From the NCBI RefSeq assembly GCF_030053155.1, contig NZ_CP125640.1:558001-622000 (forward strand): a stretch of 64,000 bases of DNA. The letters are read 5' to 3'. Positions 26,648 to 33,875 of the stretch are shown here, one piece after another. Under the pieces are notes generated by a model. That model was not told where the DNA came from and searched no databases. It saw nothing but the letters and a program-made list of their open reading frames with translations. The DNA comes from Rhizobium sp. BT03 (GTDB lineage Bacteria; Pseudomonadota; Alphaproteobacteria; Rhizobiales; Rhizobiaceae). Within the stretch, counting starts at the first letter, position 1. Each line of letters opens with the position of its first letter. The position numbers and the translations under genes were made by a program.

Positions 26648-26953
26648 ATGAGCTACCAAGCCATCGGCGATGGGTAAGCATAATGACGCAACGGCTTCTC
26701 TCAGCAGAGGCTGATTCCGTGTCGCAGGTTGTTCTCCCTATAAATAGAGATCCCTACTGGTTGGAACGACTTGCGACAAGAGTTTCTGCCTTGCGTTCCA
26801 AAGCCAGGTTGCTTGCCGCTTGCTGCTTTCTTGCCGTGGAACCCGGCCGTTTCAACACGACCTGACCGGGTGGGAAGCCGCTGTCGCAGGTGCTTTCCCG
26901 GGTCACCGTTTGTTCTCAAAGGCCGATCAATCAAAAAGCTGGTGTGATGTGCC
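26648..26953. other. Intergenic region, no supported gene
   Basis: 306 bp between the DUF3237 gene and a small membrane protein gene. A 60-codon frame at 26683-26865 has no ribosome site and no family resemblance. CTATAAATAGAGATCC near 26738 is AT-rich but no clear promoter pair is seen. Confidence 0.35.
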
Positions 26954-27124
26954 TCAACGCGGCGCCTGCGCCTTTTGCGGGATCGTCTCCGCCGCCGGCC
27001 GCTCGGACGGGTCGGCGGGATGGCCATAGAGGGTGTAAGCGGCACCCGCCAGAACGCCCAGGACGAGAAGAGCGAGTACGTACAACATCATCCCACGGAT
27101 TGCCGTTTTCGGTGTTCTGTCCAT
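26954..27124 (-). CDS. Small single-span membrane protein
   Basis: Protein of 56 aa: a basic N-terminus (MDRTPKTAIRG), one transmembrane helix (MLYVLALLVLGVLAGAAYTLYG) and a short polar, proline-rich tail. ATG 27124 follows GGAG by 6 bp. No family name known to me. It sits beside csbD-like and other small stress-type genes. A GGAAC lies upstream on the same strand, but its spacing to a GTT is poor, so EcfG control is only suggested. Confidence 0.55.
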   Translation of the reverse strand: MDRTPKTAIRGMMLYVLALLVLGVLAGAAYTLYGHPADPSERPAAETIPQKAQAPR

Positions 27125-27300
27125 GACGATCTCCAAGATTGCTCAGTGCTCAAATTCACTGCGAGCGCTTCCGGTTCCGAGAATGGAGGTCTGTCGATGA
27201 TCGCCTTTCCCACCTACCGCGTTGCACTTCATCGAAGCCGCGACCGGCACACATAAGCCGCCGACCAAATGCCGGCGGCTTGAGACAGGCGATGTCTCGC

Positions 27301-27504
27301 TTACCAGGGCTGGCGGCCGTACCAGTCGTCGATGTCTCTCTTTGCACGGTCTTTTTCGTAACCGTAGCGCTCCTGGATCTTGCCTTCGAGCTGGTCGCGC
27401 TTGCCATCGATGATATCAAGGTCATCGTCAGTCAGCTTGCCCCACTGCTCCTTTACCTTGCCCTTCATCTGCTTCCAGTTACCTTCAACGCGATTCCAAT
27501 CCAT
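27301..27504 (-). CDS. CsbD-family general stress protein
   Basis: Hydrophilic protein of 67 aa. MDWNRVEGNWKQMKGKVKEQ and GKLTDDDLDIIDGKRDQLEG are the defining CsbD segments, followed by a YGYEKDRAKRDIDDW tail. CsbD proteins accumulate under general stress; molecular role unknown. An EcfG-type promoter (GGAAC-N16-CGTT, exact consensus) lies 31 bp upstream of the start, and a GGAGGAAA ribosome site precedes the ATG. Confidence 0.9.
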   Translation of the reverse strand: MDWNRVEGNWKQMKGKVKEQWGKLTDDDLDIIDGKRDQLEGKIQERYGYEKDRAKRDIDDWYGRQPW

Positions 27505-27534
27505 GGGTATTTCCTCCTATCGTTGGAATAGAGG

Positions 27535-27559
27535 AACGGGGATGAAGGGTAAGTGTTCC
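27535..27559 (-). promoter_or_regulatory. EcfG (RpoE2)-type promoter of the csbD-like gene
   Basis: On the minus strand GGAAC (27559-27555), 16 bp, CGTT (27538-27535): an exact match to the GGAAC-N16/17-CGTT general-stress promoter. The csbD-like start codon is 31 bp downstream. Confidence 0.75.
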
Positions 27560-27634
27560 GATGGACAATGGGCGATTCGAAAACCCGATGGCGCGGGTCG
27601 ATTTCATGAACAATCGCGTAGCGGTGGTGACGCG

Positions 27635-27659
27635 GGAACAATCAGATCCTGATCTGGTT
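27635..27659 (+). promoter_or_regulatory. EcfG (RpoE2)-type promoter of a 75-aa membrane protein gene
   Basis: GGAAC at 27635-27639, 16 bp, GGTT at 27656-27659, one base off the CGTT consensus. It faces away from the csbD promoter, about 75 bp apart, and the 75-aa gene starts 34 bp downstream. Confidence 0.6.
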
Positions 27660-27692
27660 TAACCTACACCCTGGTCCCTAGCGGAGGCGACG

Positions 27693-27920
27693 ATGTGGGC
27701 AATCCTGATCGGTGCGGCCCTCATAATTGGAGGGCTCGTTTTTCTCTTTCGGTCGACGCTCAGCCGAAGGCCGAGTGACCCGCACCAGATGCCGCAAGGC
27801 GGCAGCACGCTGGAACCACGGCACCAAGGCCTCAGATTCCTCGGCGTATCGCAAAATTGGCCAGCCCTGGCTGTGATTGCGGTTGGCGCACTTCTTTTGG
27901 CTTTTGGCGGATATTCATGA
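27693..27920 (+). CDS. Small two-span membrane protein
   Basis: Protein of 75 aa with hydrophobic helices at both ends (MWAILIGAALIIGGLVFLF and PALAVIAVGALLLAFGGYS) and a polar linker rich in Pro, Gln and Arg. GCGGAGGCG lies before the ATG. No family recognised. The EcfG-type promoter upstream and the csbD neighbour suggest a general-stress envelope protein. Confidence 0.6.
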   Translation: MWAILIGAALIIGGLVFLFRSTLSRRPSDPHQMPQGGSTLEPRHQGLRFLGVSQNWPALAVIAVGALLLAFGGYS

Positions 27921-28008
27921 CAACGAGCTGCGCTCGACCGGCGACCTGCGCGTGGTGAAAGAGATTCTGCAGCGGATCGAGGCGACGCAGAAGCGGTTGA
28001 CCAACTAA
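27916..28008 (+). pseudogene. Possible 3' remnant of a broken gene
   Basis: Directly after and overlapping the 75-aa gene, one frame reads HDNELRSTGDLRVVKEIL then QRIEATQKRLTN and stops at 28006-28008. Its amphipathic, charged character is protein-like, but it has no start codon or ribosome site. It could be the tail of an inactivated gene or a frameshifted extension of the membrane protein. Low confidence. Confidence 0.25.
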
Positions 28009-28025
28009 AACCGCCGTGTGAGGCG

Positions 28026-28046
28026 TGTGAGGAATTTCGCCTCACA
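28026..28046. terminator. Small hairpin downstream of tRNA-Lys
   Basis: TGTGAGG-AATTTCG-CCTCACA is a perfect 7-bp stem located 36 bp beyond the tRNA 3' end. No T-run follows directly on the tRNA strand, so terminator function is uncertain. Confidence 0.35.
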
Positions 28047-28081
28047 AATCTCACAAATTTTCCGGTAAGTTATTGATTTTA

Positions 28082-28157
28082 TGGTGAGAGCGTCGGGGTT
28101 CGAACCCGAGACCTACTGATTAAAAGTCAGTTGCTCTACCGGCTGAGCTACGCTCTC
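28082..28157 (-). tRNA. tRNA-Lys (UUU)
   Basis: 76-nt cloverleaf on the minus strand. Acceptor strands GAGAGCG (28157-28151) and CGCTCTC pair fully, followed by discriminator A and an encoded CCA. The D-arm contains AGCTCAGCCGGTAGAGC, the anticodon stem ACTGA/TCAGT encloses CTTTTAA (anticodon UUU), and the T-arm is CTCGGGTTCGAACCCCGAC in outline. It is a possible integration target for mobile DNA, but no duplicated tRNA end is seen here. Confidence 0.96.
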
Positions 28158-28502
28158 CCGCTCCGCGGGTGAAGCACCCCGGCTGAAGTGGGCGGAACAT
28201 AGGCAGGCGACCCATTGCGGTCAACCGAAAAATTCGGCTTTTTCCGGCAGTCGGCACATTTCTTGCCGACGCAAGCCACATATCTTGCGAGCGCAAGCCA
28301 CATATCTTGCGAGCGCAAGGCACACGACGAGAAATCGGCGGCGAGCAGTCATCGAATCTTTGGCGATGTTCTACGGCCCACAGCGGTTGTCGCTCCTGAC
28401 CGCACGATCCGGACAGGCCGCCAATCAAACGCAAAAAGGTGATTGGCAATCCACGCCCTGCAAAGCTAGGAACAGGGCGCAGATTGCAGCCGGAGAGAAT
28501 GT
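28158..28502. other. Intergenic region with 22-bp repeats, no supported gene
   Basis: 345 bp between tRNA-Lys and ccdA. Apart from the 22-bp repeats I see no coding signal; frames crossing it overlap the tRNA or repeats. The ccdA ribosome site CCGGAGAG is at its right edge. Confidence 0.4.
28271..28320. repeat. Tandem 22-bp repeats, about 2.3 copies
   Basis: GCAAGCCACATATCTTGCGAGC occurs twice exactly (28271-28292 and 28293-28314), with a partial third copy (GCAAGG) after and a degenerate copy (CACATTTCTTGCCGAC) before. The junctions form CTTGCGAGCGCAAG, a small palindrome, so the array offers repeated dyads. Function unknown. Confidence 0.8.
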
Positions 28503-29252
28503 GTGTCGATTGCCGATATTTCCCTGTGGAGCGCGTTGATAGCAGGGGCGCTTTCCTTTCTTTCGCCTTGCGTGCTTCCCCTCGTTCCGCCCTATCTCTG
28601 TTACATGGCCGGCATCTCAGTCGAGCAGTTTCGCGGCGGCGGCGCGGTTGCGGTCGCGCCCGATATCAGGCGCGGCGTGCTGTTTTCGGCCCTGCTGTTC
28701 ACGCTCGGCTTTGCCACCGTCTTCGTGGCGCTTGGCGCCGGCGCTTCCAGCATCGGCATGGCGCTTCGCCAGCATCTCGACCTGTTGTCGAAGCTCGGCG
28801 GGCTGATCATCATCGTCATGGGGCTGAATTTCCTCGGCCTCTTCCGGTTAGGGATCCTTGCCCGCGAGGCGCGCTTCCAGGGCGGCGGCAAGCCGGCGAC
28901 GCTGACGGGCGCCTATGTCATGGGCCTTGCCTTCGCCTTCGGCTGGACGCCCTGCATCGGCCCGGTGCTCGGTGCGATCCTCGGCGTCGCCGCCTCGCGC
29001 GAGACGGTCGGTTCCGGCGCCGGGCTGCTCGCCGTCTATTCGCTCGGCCTTGCCATCCCCTTCTGGATCGCCGCCGGCTTCTCCGGGGCCTTCATGCGCT
29101 TCCTCTCGCGCTTCCGCCGCCATCTCGGCACTGTGGAAAAGGTGATGGGTGTCTTCCTCGTGCTGACCGGCCTCGCCTTCCTGTTCGGATGGGTCAGCGA
29201 CGTGGCGATCTGGTTTCAGCAGACTTTTCCGATCCTGATGCAGATCGGGTAA
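28503..29252 (+). CDS. ccdA: CcdA-type cytochrome c biogenesis/thiol-disulfide transporter
   Basis: Polytopic membrane protein of 249 aa with about six helices. The two redox cysteines appear in FLSPCVLPLVPPYLCYMAG near residue 24 and GWTPCIGPVLGAIL near residue 150, the CcdA/DsbD-beta pattern. It passes electrons from cytoplasmic thioredoxin to periplasmic thiol proteins, including those for heme attachment. GTG 28503 follows GGAGAG. An IS200-type element begins immediately after its stop codon. Confidence 0.9.
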   Translation: MSIADISLWSALIAGALSFLSPCVLPLVPPYLCYMAGISVEQFRGGGAVAVAPDIRRGVLFSALLFTLGFATVFVALGAGASSIGMALRQHLDLLSKLGGLIIIVMGLNFLGLFRLGILAREARFQGGGKPATLTGAYVMGLAFAFGWTPCIGPVLGAILGVAASRETVGSGAGLLAVYSLGLAIPFWIAAGFSGAFMRFLSRFRRHLGTVEKVMGVFLVLTGLAFLFGWVSDVAIWFQQTFPILMQIG

Positions 29253-29786
29253 ATATCCCCCGGCAAAGCCGGGGGCTTTAGGATATGAGCCGCTCAAAGC
29301 GGCTTGAGCGGGACGCAATTGCGTCCCGACGGGCTGGAACCGCCTAAAGGCGGATAATTTCCACATTTCAAGTTGCTCCAGCCTCAAATCCTCTTTCTCC
29401 TGGTTGCGAATGTATTGCCTGATCGCTTCCTCGTTTCTCCCAACGGTCGAGACAAAATAGCCCCGCGCCCAAAAGTGCTGCCCGGCGTAGTTTCGTTTGC
29501 GCTCGGCATAGGTCCTGGCAAGGTGGATCGCACTCTTGCCCTTCATGTAGCCAACAACCTGGCTCACCGCATATTTCGGCGGGATCGACAAAAGCATGTG
29601 CACGTGGTCAGGCATCAGGTGCCCTTCCTCAACTCGGCACTCCTTCTGCTGCGCAAGTTGGCGGAATACCTTTCCAAGGTGCGGCCCCAATGTTCCATAG
29701 AGTGTCTTGCGCCGGTATTTCGGTATGAACACAACGTGATATTTGCACTCAAATACGCTGTGGCTTAGGCTTTCATAAGCGTCCAT
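28848..29786 (-). CDS. tnpA: IS200/IS605-family TnpA transposase with an unterminated C-terminus
   Basis: Single-strand (Y1 HUH) transposase. Starting at ATG 29786, YHVVFIPKYRRKTLYG, GHLMPDHVHMLLSIPP (HUH motif HVH) and AIRQYIRNQEKEDL (catalytic Tyr) are all present within the first 145 residues, the normal protein size. The frame then has no stop inside the element: it reads through the hairpin array and continues antisense to ccdA until 28848, 312 aa in all. The extra part is rich in Glu/Gly/Arg and looks non-biological. The transposase domain itself seems intact. Confidence 0.8.
   Translation of the reverse strand: MDAYESLSHSVFECKYHVVFIPKYRRKTLYGTLGPHLGKVFRQLAQQKECRVEEGHLMPDHVHMLLSIPPKYAVSQVVGYMKGKSAIHLARTYAERKRNYAGQHFWARGYFVSTVGRNEEAIRQYIRNQEKEDLRLEQLEMWKLSAFRRFQPVGTQLRPAQAALSGSYPKAPGFAGGYLPDLHQDRKSLLKPDRHVADPSEQEGEAGQHEEDTHHLFHSAEMAAEAREEAHEGPGEAGGDPEGDGKAERIDGEQPGAGTDRLARGGDAEDRTEHRADAGRPAEGEGKAHDIGARQRRRLAAALEARLAGKDP
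29257..29353. repeat. Array of four consecutive hairpins at the left end of the IS200-type element
   Basis: Within 97 bp: CCCCCGGC-AAA-GCCGGGGG (29257-29275), AGCCGCT-CAA-AGCGGCT (29288-29304), CGGGACGCAATTGCGTCCCG (29309-29328) and CCGCC-TAAA-GGCGG (29340-29353). All are perfect stems with 0-4 base loops. The first is duplicated at the other element end; the others may be transposition or RNA signals. Confidence 0.85.
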
Positions 29787-29870
29787 CGGTGTCGGTCCTT
29801 GTGTCTGCGTGGTGGCGACACTGCAAACCTTCATCGATGGACTGCCGGAACTGTCAAACTGCTACTGCCT

Positions 29871-29887
29871 CCCCGGCAAAGCCGGGG
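29871..29887. repeat. Right-end hairpin of the IS200-type element
   Basis: CCCCGGC-AAA-GCCGGGG, a perfect 7-bp stem, copy of the first hairpin of the left array. It lies 85 bp upstream of the tnpA start. Confidence 0.75.
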
Positions 29888-30087
29888 GCTCCCGCTGACG
29901 CTATATCAAGCACGGCCGGTCGATCGATCCGGTTCACGCAACCTGCATGACAAGACCTATGCGGTGGTATAGCTCGCCCTGTCCTTGGCCCCACTCCCCC
30001 TTATCCCTCGACCCAATCGATCGCAGACACGCCTCCGTGTAGCGTCGTCAGTGCCGTGTTTAAGGCGGCGGTCATAAGGAGACGAAC

Positions 30088-30996
30088 ATGAACCTTGAGA
30101 CAAAGATGAGCCCTCGGCTCGACGAGTTGGTTCCGTCGCGCTACGCACTTAATATCGGCGAGATTGAGGTGCTGGTGGTCAGTGATGGAGTGCTGCCGCT
30201 CCCAACCGCAATGCTGGGCCACAACGCCGATCCGGCCGCCCGGGCGGCTTGGCTGAAAGACATGTACCTGCCGCTGGACGCTTTGGATTGGGCGCTCAAC
30301 GTCGTCGTGGTGCGCAGCGGCGGCCAGACCATACTCCTCGACGCCGGGCTGGGGGTCGATCCGGACTTGCACTTGCCGCGAGCCGGACAGTTGATCAAGC
30401 GACTGGAGGCGGCCGGCATCGATCTTGCGACCGTGACCGACGTGGTGCTGACCCACATGCACATGGACCACATTGGCGGGCTGCTCGTCGACGGGGTTAA
30501 GGACCTACTGCGTCCGGACCTGCGGATCCACGTGGCCGCCGCCGAAGTCAAGTTCTGGGAGGCGCCCGATTTCTCCCACGTTTCCATGCCGCCGGGCTTC
30601 CCGGACGCGCTTCGGGCGGCTGCCAAGCAGTTCGCGAAAGAATACAGCGGCCATTTGCGGCTGTTCGACGAGGAGTACGAGGTGGCGCCGGGCGTGGTCG
30701 TCCATCGCACCGGCGGCCACACCCCCGGGCACAGCGTCATCCGCATCGCGTCCGGTGGGGACCGGCTGATGTTTGCCGGCGACGCCGTGTTCGCGGTCGG
30801 GTTTGAACACCCCGACTGGTATAACGGCTTCGAACACTACCCGGAGGAGGCGGCTCGCGTTCGGGTTCGTCTTTTACGGGAACTGGCGGAGACCGGCGAG
30901 CAACTGGTGGCCACTCACCTGCCGTTCCCGTCCGTCGGCCGGGTAGCGGTCGACGGCGACGCCTTTCGCTGGGTACCGGCCTTCTGGGACTACTGA
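30088..30996 (+). CDS. Metallo-beta-lactamase-fold hydrolase
   Basis: Protein of 302 aa, no signal peptide. The metal motif is TDVVLTHMHMDHIGGLLVDG (HxHxDH) near residue 120; later ligands are GGHTPGHSVIRI near residue 213 and MFAGDAVFAVGFEH near 230, with a final ATHLPFPSVGR. The pattern is that of the quorum-quenching lactonase/AttM or AhlD-like group, though substrate cannot be set from sequence. AAGGAGACG precedes the ATG. Its location directly after the IS element suggests local rearrangement or acquisition. Confidence 0.87.
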   Translation: MNLETKMSPRLDELVPSRYALNIGEIEVLVVSDGVLPLPTAMLGHNADPAARAAWLKDMYLPLDALDWALNVVVVRSGGQTILLDAGLGVDPDLHLPRAGQLIKRLEAAGIDLATVTDVVLTHMHMDHIGGLLVDGVKDLLRPDLRIHVAAAEVKFWEAPDFSHVSMPPGFPDALRAAAKQFAKEYSGHLRLFDEEYEVAPGVVVHRTGGHTPGHSVIRIASGGDRLMFAGDAVFAVGFEHPDWYNGFEHYPEEAARVRVRLLRELAETGEQLVATHLPFPSVGRVAVDGDAFRWVPAFWDY

Positions 30997-31025
30997 CCGC
31001 TCGTTAGGTTAGGCCTCAATAAAAT

Positions 31026-31066
31026 TAGAGCGTTTCCGTCTTTCTTCGAACGACGAAAACGCTCTA
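31026..31066. repeat. Rhizobial intergenic palindrome (GAGCGTTT-type)
   Basis: TAGAGCGTTTCCGTC at 31026-31040 pairs with GACGAAAACGCTCTA at 31052-31066 (one mismatch), loop 11 nt. Sequences with an AGAGCGTTTTCG arm followed by a TTTGTTTTCACGCA tail recur between genes in Rhizobiaceae. It separates the hydrolase gene from the AEC transporter. Confidence 0.65.
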
Positions 31067-31172
31067 TCTCTTTGTTTTCACGCAACTCCAGCAAAACCGC
31101 TGTGCACTTTGGCTGGAATTGCTTTAAAGCGGATCCCTACCCGCCTGTAATCCCCGCGCACTGGAAGACCTC

Positions 31173-32135
31173 TTGGCCGATATCGTCAGCCTGCTCCTGC
31201 CGTTCTTCGGCTTGATCCTCATCGGCTATGCCGCCGCCAAGGCGACGAAGCAGCCGGCCGAAGCGCTCGGCTGGCTGAATACCTTCATCATCTATGCCGC
31301 CCTGCCCGCTCTGTTCTTCAAGCTCGTCTCGCGCACACCGATCGAAGAGCTGACGCGCGTCGATTTCATCGTCACCGATATCGCGGCCACCTATGCGGTC
31401 TTCATCCTGCTTTTTCTCATCGGCCGCCTCGTGCGCGGCAATTCACTCGCCGATTGCACAATCCAATCCTTCGCCGGCGCCTATGGCAATATCGGCTATA
31501 TGGGTCCGGGCTTGGCGCTGCTGGCGCTCGGCGAAGGCGCTGCCGTGCCGGTGGCGCTGATCATCTGCTTCGAGAATGCGCTGCATTTCATCGTGGCGCC
31601 GGCGCTGATGGCGGCGGCCGGCGACGACAGGCGTTCCGCCGGACGGCTTGCCGCCGATATCGCCCGCAAAGTGGCGCTGCATCCCTTCATCCTGTCGACG
31701 GCGGCAGGTTTTGCGGTCGCCGCCCTGCATCTCGACCAGCCGCTGGCGTTTCAGCGGCTCGTCGATTACCTCGCCCAGGCGGCGGCGCCCTGCGCGCTGT
31801 TTGCCATGGGCGTGACCTTGGCGCTGCGGCCGCTGAAACGAGTCCCGGCGGAGATCGGCTACATCGTGCCGGCCAAGCTGATCCTGCATCCGATCGTGGT
31901 TTTCCTGGCGCTGACTGCTGTCGGCGGTTTCGAGTCAGTGTGGATCCAGGCTGCCGTGCTGCTCGCCTCGCTGCCGACGGCGACCAATGTCTTCGTCATC
32001 GGCCAGCAATATGGAGTGTGGCAGGAGCGCGCCTCGGCGACGATCCTGATCACGACGGTGCTTTCGGTGGCGACGGTTTCGCTGTGGCTGCTCGCGATCC
32101 GCTCAGGCCTTCTTCCGCTTCAGCTTTTCCCGTAG
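31173..32135 (+). CDS. AEC-family (auxin efflux carrier type) transporter
   Basis: Membrane protein of 320 aa with about ten hydrophobic segments. GLILIGYAAAKATKQPAEAL and FAGAYGNIGYMGPGLALLAL are typical of bacterial AEC/YfdV-like permeases, and ASLPTATNVFVIGQQYGV matches the conserved C-terminal half. Starts at TTG 31173, with GGAAG about 8 bp upstream. Its last 33 bp overlap the convergent UbiH-type gene. Bacterial members often move small organic acids such as malate. Confidence 0.88.
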   Translation: MADIVSLLLPFFGLILIGYAAAKATKQPAEALGWLNTFIIYAALPALFFKLVSRTPIEELTRVDFIVTDIAATYAVFILLFLIGRLVRGNSLADCTIQSFAGAYGNIGYMGPGLALLALGEGAAVPVALIICFENALHFIVAPALMAAAGDDRRSAGRLAADIARKVALHPFILSTAAGFAVAALHLDQPLAFQRLVDYLAQAAAPCALFAMGVTLALRPLKRVPAEIGYIVPAKLILHPIVVFLALTAVGGFESVWIQAAVLLASLPTATNVFVIGQQYGVWQERASATILITTVLSVATVSLWLLAIRSGLLPLQLFP

Positions 32136-33314
32136 CGCATCGGGAATATCGCGGAAGCCCCGGCCGGGCTCGATGCCTTCGCGCATCACGATGCTGCGCA
32201 GCGGCGGAATGGCCGAGAGGATATGCAGGCCGGCGGCCCGTAGCATCTGCACCGGCAGGAAATCCGAGAGCAGCGAGCGGTTGAGAAGATCGACGCTTGC
32301 GGTGCGCGTCATGATGTCGGCACGGCGCTTGCGGTCGAAACTTTCGCCGGCATCGGCTGGCACCGGCAATTCCGCCCTGTCGCAAAGGATGTCGGTCAGC
32401 GCCATGATATCGCGCAGGCTGAGGTTCAGCCCCTGCGCCCCGATCGGCGGGAAGACATGGGCGGCCTCGCCGATCAGCGCGATGCGTCCCTTGCCGAAAC
32501 GATGCGCCATCATGCCCGACAGCGGCCAGAGCTGGACGCCCTCTTCCACACTTACTTTGCCGAGCATGGACTGCATGCGCGCCTCAACAAGGAGGCCGAG
32601 TTCGGCAAGTGGCAATTCCATGCGGCTTGCTGCCTCGGCGGGATCCTGCACCCAGACCAGGCTGGAGCGGCTTCCCGGCAGCGGCACCTGGGTGAAGGGG
32701 CCGTGTTTGGTGTGGAATTCGCTCGAAATGTTCTGGTGCGGCAGGGAATGGGCGAAATTCAGCACCATGGCCGATTGCGGATAAGACCAGTTGCGCACGC
32801 CGATCCCTGATGTTTCGCGCAGTTTCGAGCCGCGACCATCGGCGCCGACGGCAAAATCGGCGAAAAGCGTCTCGCCGCCGGCTAGTGCGATCGACACTTT
32901 CTCGGCCGAGATCTCGATCGATTCGGCCATATCGGTGAAGCGGGTGATATTGCCCTCGTCGGCCGTGGCCTGTTCGAGGATCGCGGTCAGCGCCTTGTTG
33001 GGGAAATTATAGCCGAAGGCATCGAGGCCCACTTCGGCGGCGCGGAAGGTGGTGGTCGGCGCGCGCAGCAGCCGGTCGGTGCCGTCGATGATGCGCATGC
33101 TGGCAAGAGGTGCCGTCGCCGGGCGGAGCTTGTCCCAGAGCGCCAGCCGATCGAGAAAGCGGATCGACTGATCCATCAGCGCCGTGGTGCGCCGGTCCTC
33201 CTTTGCGGCAACGGGCGCCACCAGCGCCACGCTGCGGCCGCCGCGGGCGAGCGCGATTGCCGCGATCATACCGGCGAGGCCGCCGCCGATCACCGCCACT
33301 TCGAATGTCTTCAT
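32103..33314 (-). CDS. UbiH/UbiF/COQ6-family FAD monooxygenase
   Basis: Flavoprotein of 403 aa. FAD motifs: VAVIGGGLAGMIAAIALARG at the N-terminus, FAVGADGRGSKLRETSGI near residue 160, and RIALIGEAAHVFPPIGAQG near 285, where the usual GDAAH reads GEAAH. Such enzymes hydroxylate the aromatic ring during ubiquinone synthesis. It is convergent with the AEC gene, overlapping by 33 bp, and lies 38 bp downstream of the DUF934 gene on the same strand. Confidence 0.88.
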   Translation of the reverse strand: MKTFEVAVIGGGLAGMIAAIALARGGRSVALVAPVAAKEDRRTTALMDQSIRFLDRLALWDKLRPATAPLASMRIIDGTDRLLRAPTTTFRAAEVGLDAFGYNFPNKALTAILEQATADEGNITRFTDMAESIEISAEKVSIALAGGETLFADFAVGADGRGSKLRETSGIGVRNWSYPQSAMVLNFAHSLPHQNISSEFHTKHGPFTQVPLPGSRSSLVWVQDPAEAASRMELPLAELGLLVEARMQSMLGKVSVEEGVQLWPLSGMMAHRFGKGRIALIGEAAHVFPPIGAQGLNLSLRDIMALTDILCDRAELPVPADAGESFDRKRRADIMTRTASVDLLNRSLLSDFLPVQMLRAAGLHILSAIPPLRSIVMREGIEPGRGFRDIPDALREKLKRKKA

Positions 33315-33352
33315 GCTACCGTTCCGTCATCGTGAAAAGACGGAGCGGCCGC

Positions 33353-33865
33353 TTATGCGGCCGGCTTCGCCTGACGGCGCCAACTATAGCCCTTGCCGGC
33401 TTCGGCGTCACGCACCGCCGGCTGATAATGATGGGGAATGGCGGGAAGACGGTTTTCGGAAAGCCGCTTCAGCGCCGTGGCATTGCTGACAGCAAAACTG
33501 TCGATGCCGACGCGCTGCATCAGCGGCACCTGATCGATCAGCACGTCGCCGACGGCGCGCAGCTCGTTGGTATAGCCGAGACGCTGGCGCAGCAGCGAGG
33601 CATGGCTGAAGGCGCGGCCGTCGTTGAAGGCCGGAAAGGCGACGGCAACGATGTCGAGGCGGGATAGATAGGGCTCTAGCCGGCGCACGTCGTCGGCCGG
33701 CTTGATCAGCACGCCGAGGCCGACATCATTGCTTTCGTCGGCCTTGGCGATCAGTTCGTCGAGGCCGAGCAGCGGCTTCTGCTCCCCGCTCGCCTTCACC
33801 TCGTCGGTCTCGATCACCCAGGGATCGTTCTCGACAAAACCGGTCTCTCTCCAGATCTTCGTCAT
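33353..33865 (-). CDS. DUF934 protein of the sulfite-reduction cluster
   Basis: Protein of 170 aa. It fits DUF934, a family encoded beside sulfite reductase: TKIWRETGFVENDPW at the start, VGLGVLIKPADDVRRLEPYL, then VAFPAFNDGRAFSHASLLRQ and ELRAVGDVLIDQVPLMQRVG. ATG 33865 is chosen because GGAGG is 5 bp upstream; an ATG at 33868 is too close. It begins 10 bp after the sulfite reductase stop, so it is co-transcribed. Probable accessory role in assimilatory sulfate reduction. Confidence 0.88.
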   Translation of the reverse strand: MTKIWRETGFVENDPWVIETDEVKASGEQKPLLGLDELIAKADESNDVGLGVLIKPADDVRRLEPYLSRLDIVAVAFPAFNDGRAFSHASLLRQRLGYTNELRAVGDVLIDQVPLMQRVGIDSFAVSNATALKRLSENRLPAIPHHYQPAVRDAEAGKGYSWRRQAKPAA

Positions 33866-33875
33866 CATCGCCTCC

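Larger units (their letters stand above)
29253..29895 (-). mobile_element. IS200/IS605-type insertion sequence (about 640 bp)
   Basis: The element carries only tnpA (leftward). A hairpin with core CCCCGGC-AAA-GCCGGGG occurs at both ends (29257-29275 and 29871-29887), in agreement with the subterminal hairpins of this family; 20 bp around it are identical at both ends. No target duplication is expected for this mechanism. Exact ends were not fixed. It lies between ccdA and the metallo-hydrolase gene. Confidence 0.75.

Noticed and set aside
28271..28320. Possible CRISPR array
   Set aside because: Repeats are directly adjacent with no spacers and only about two copies; no cas gene in the window.
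28120..28449. 109-codon frame on the minus strand near tRNA-Lys
   Set aside because: It runs through the tRNA gene and the 22-bp repeats, so it is not coding.
28082..29895. Integrative island anchored at tRNA-Lys
   Set aside because: No integrase gene and no repeated tRNA 3' end found in the window; only an IS200-type element lies nearby.
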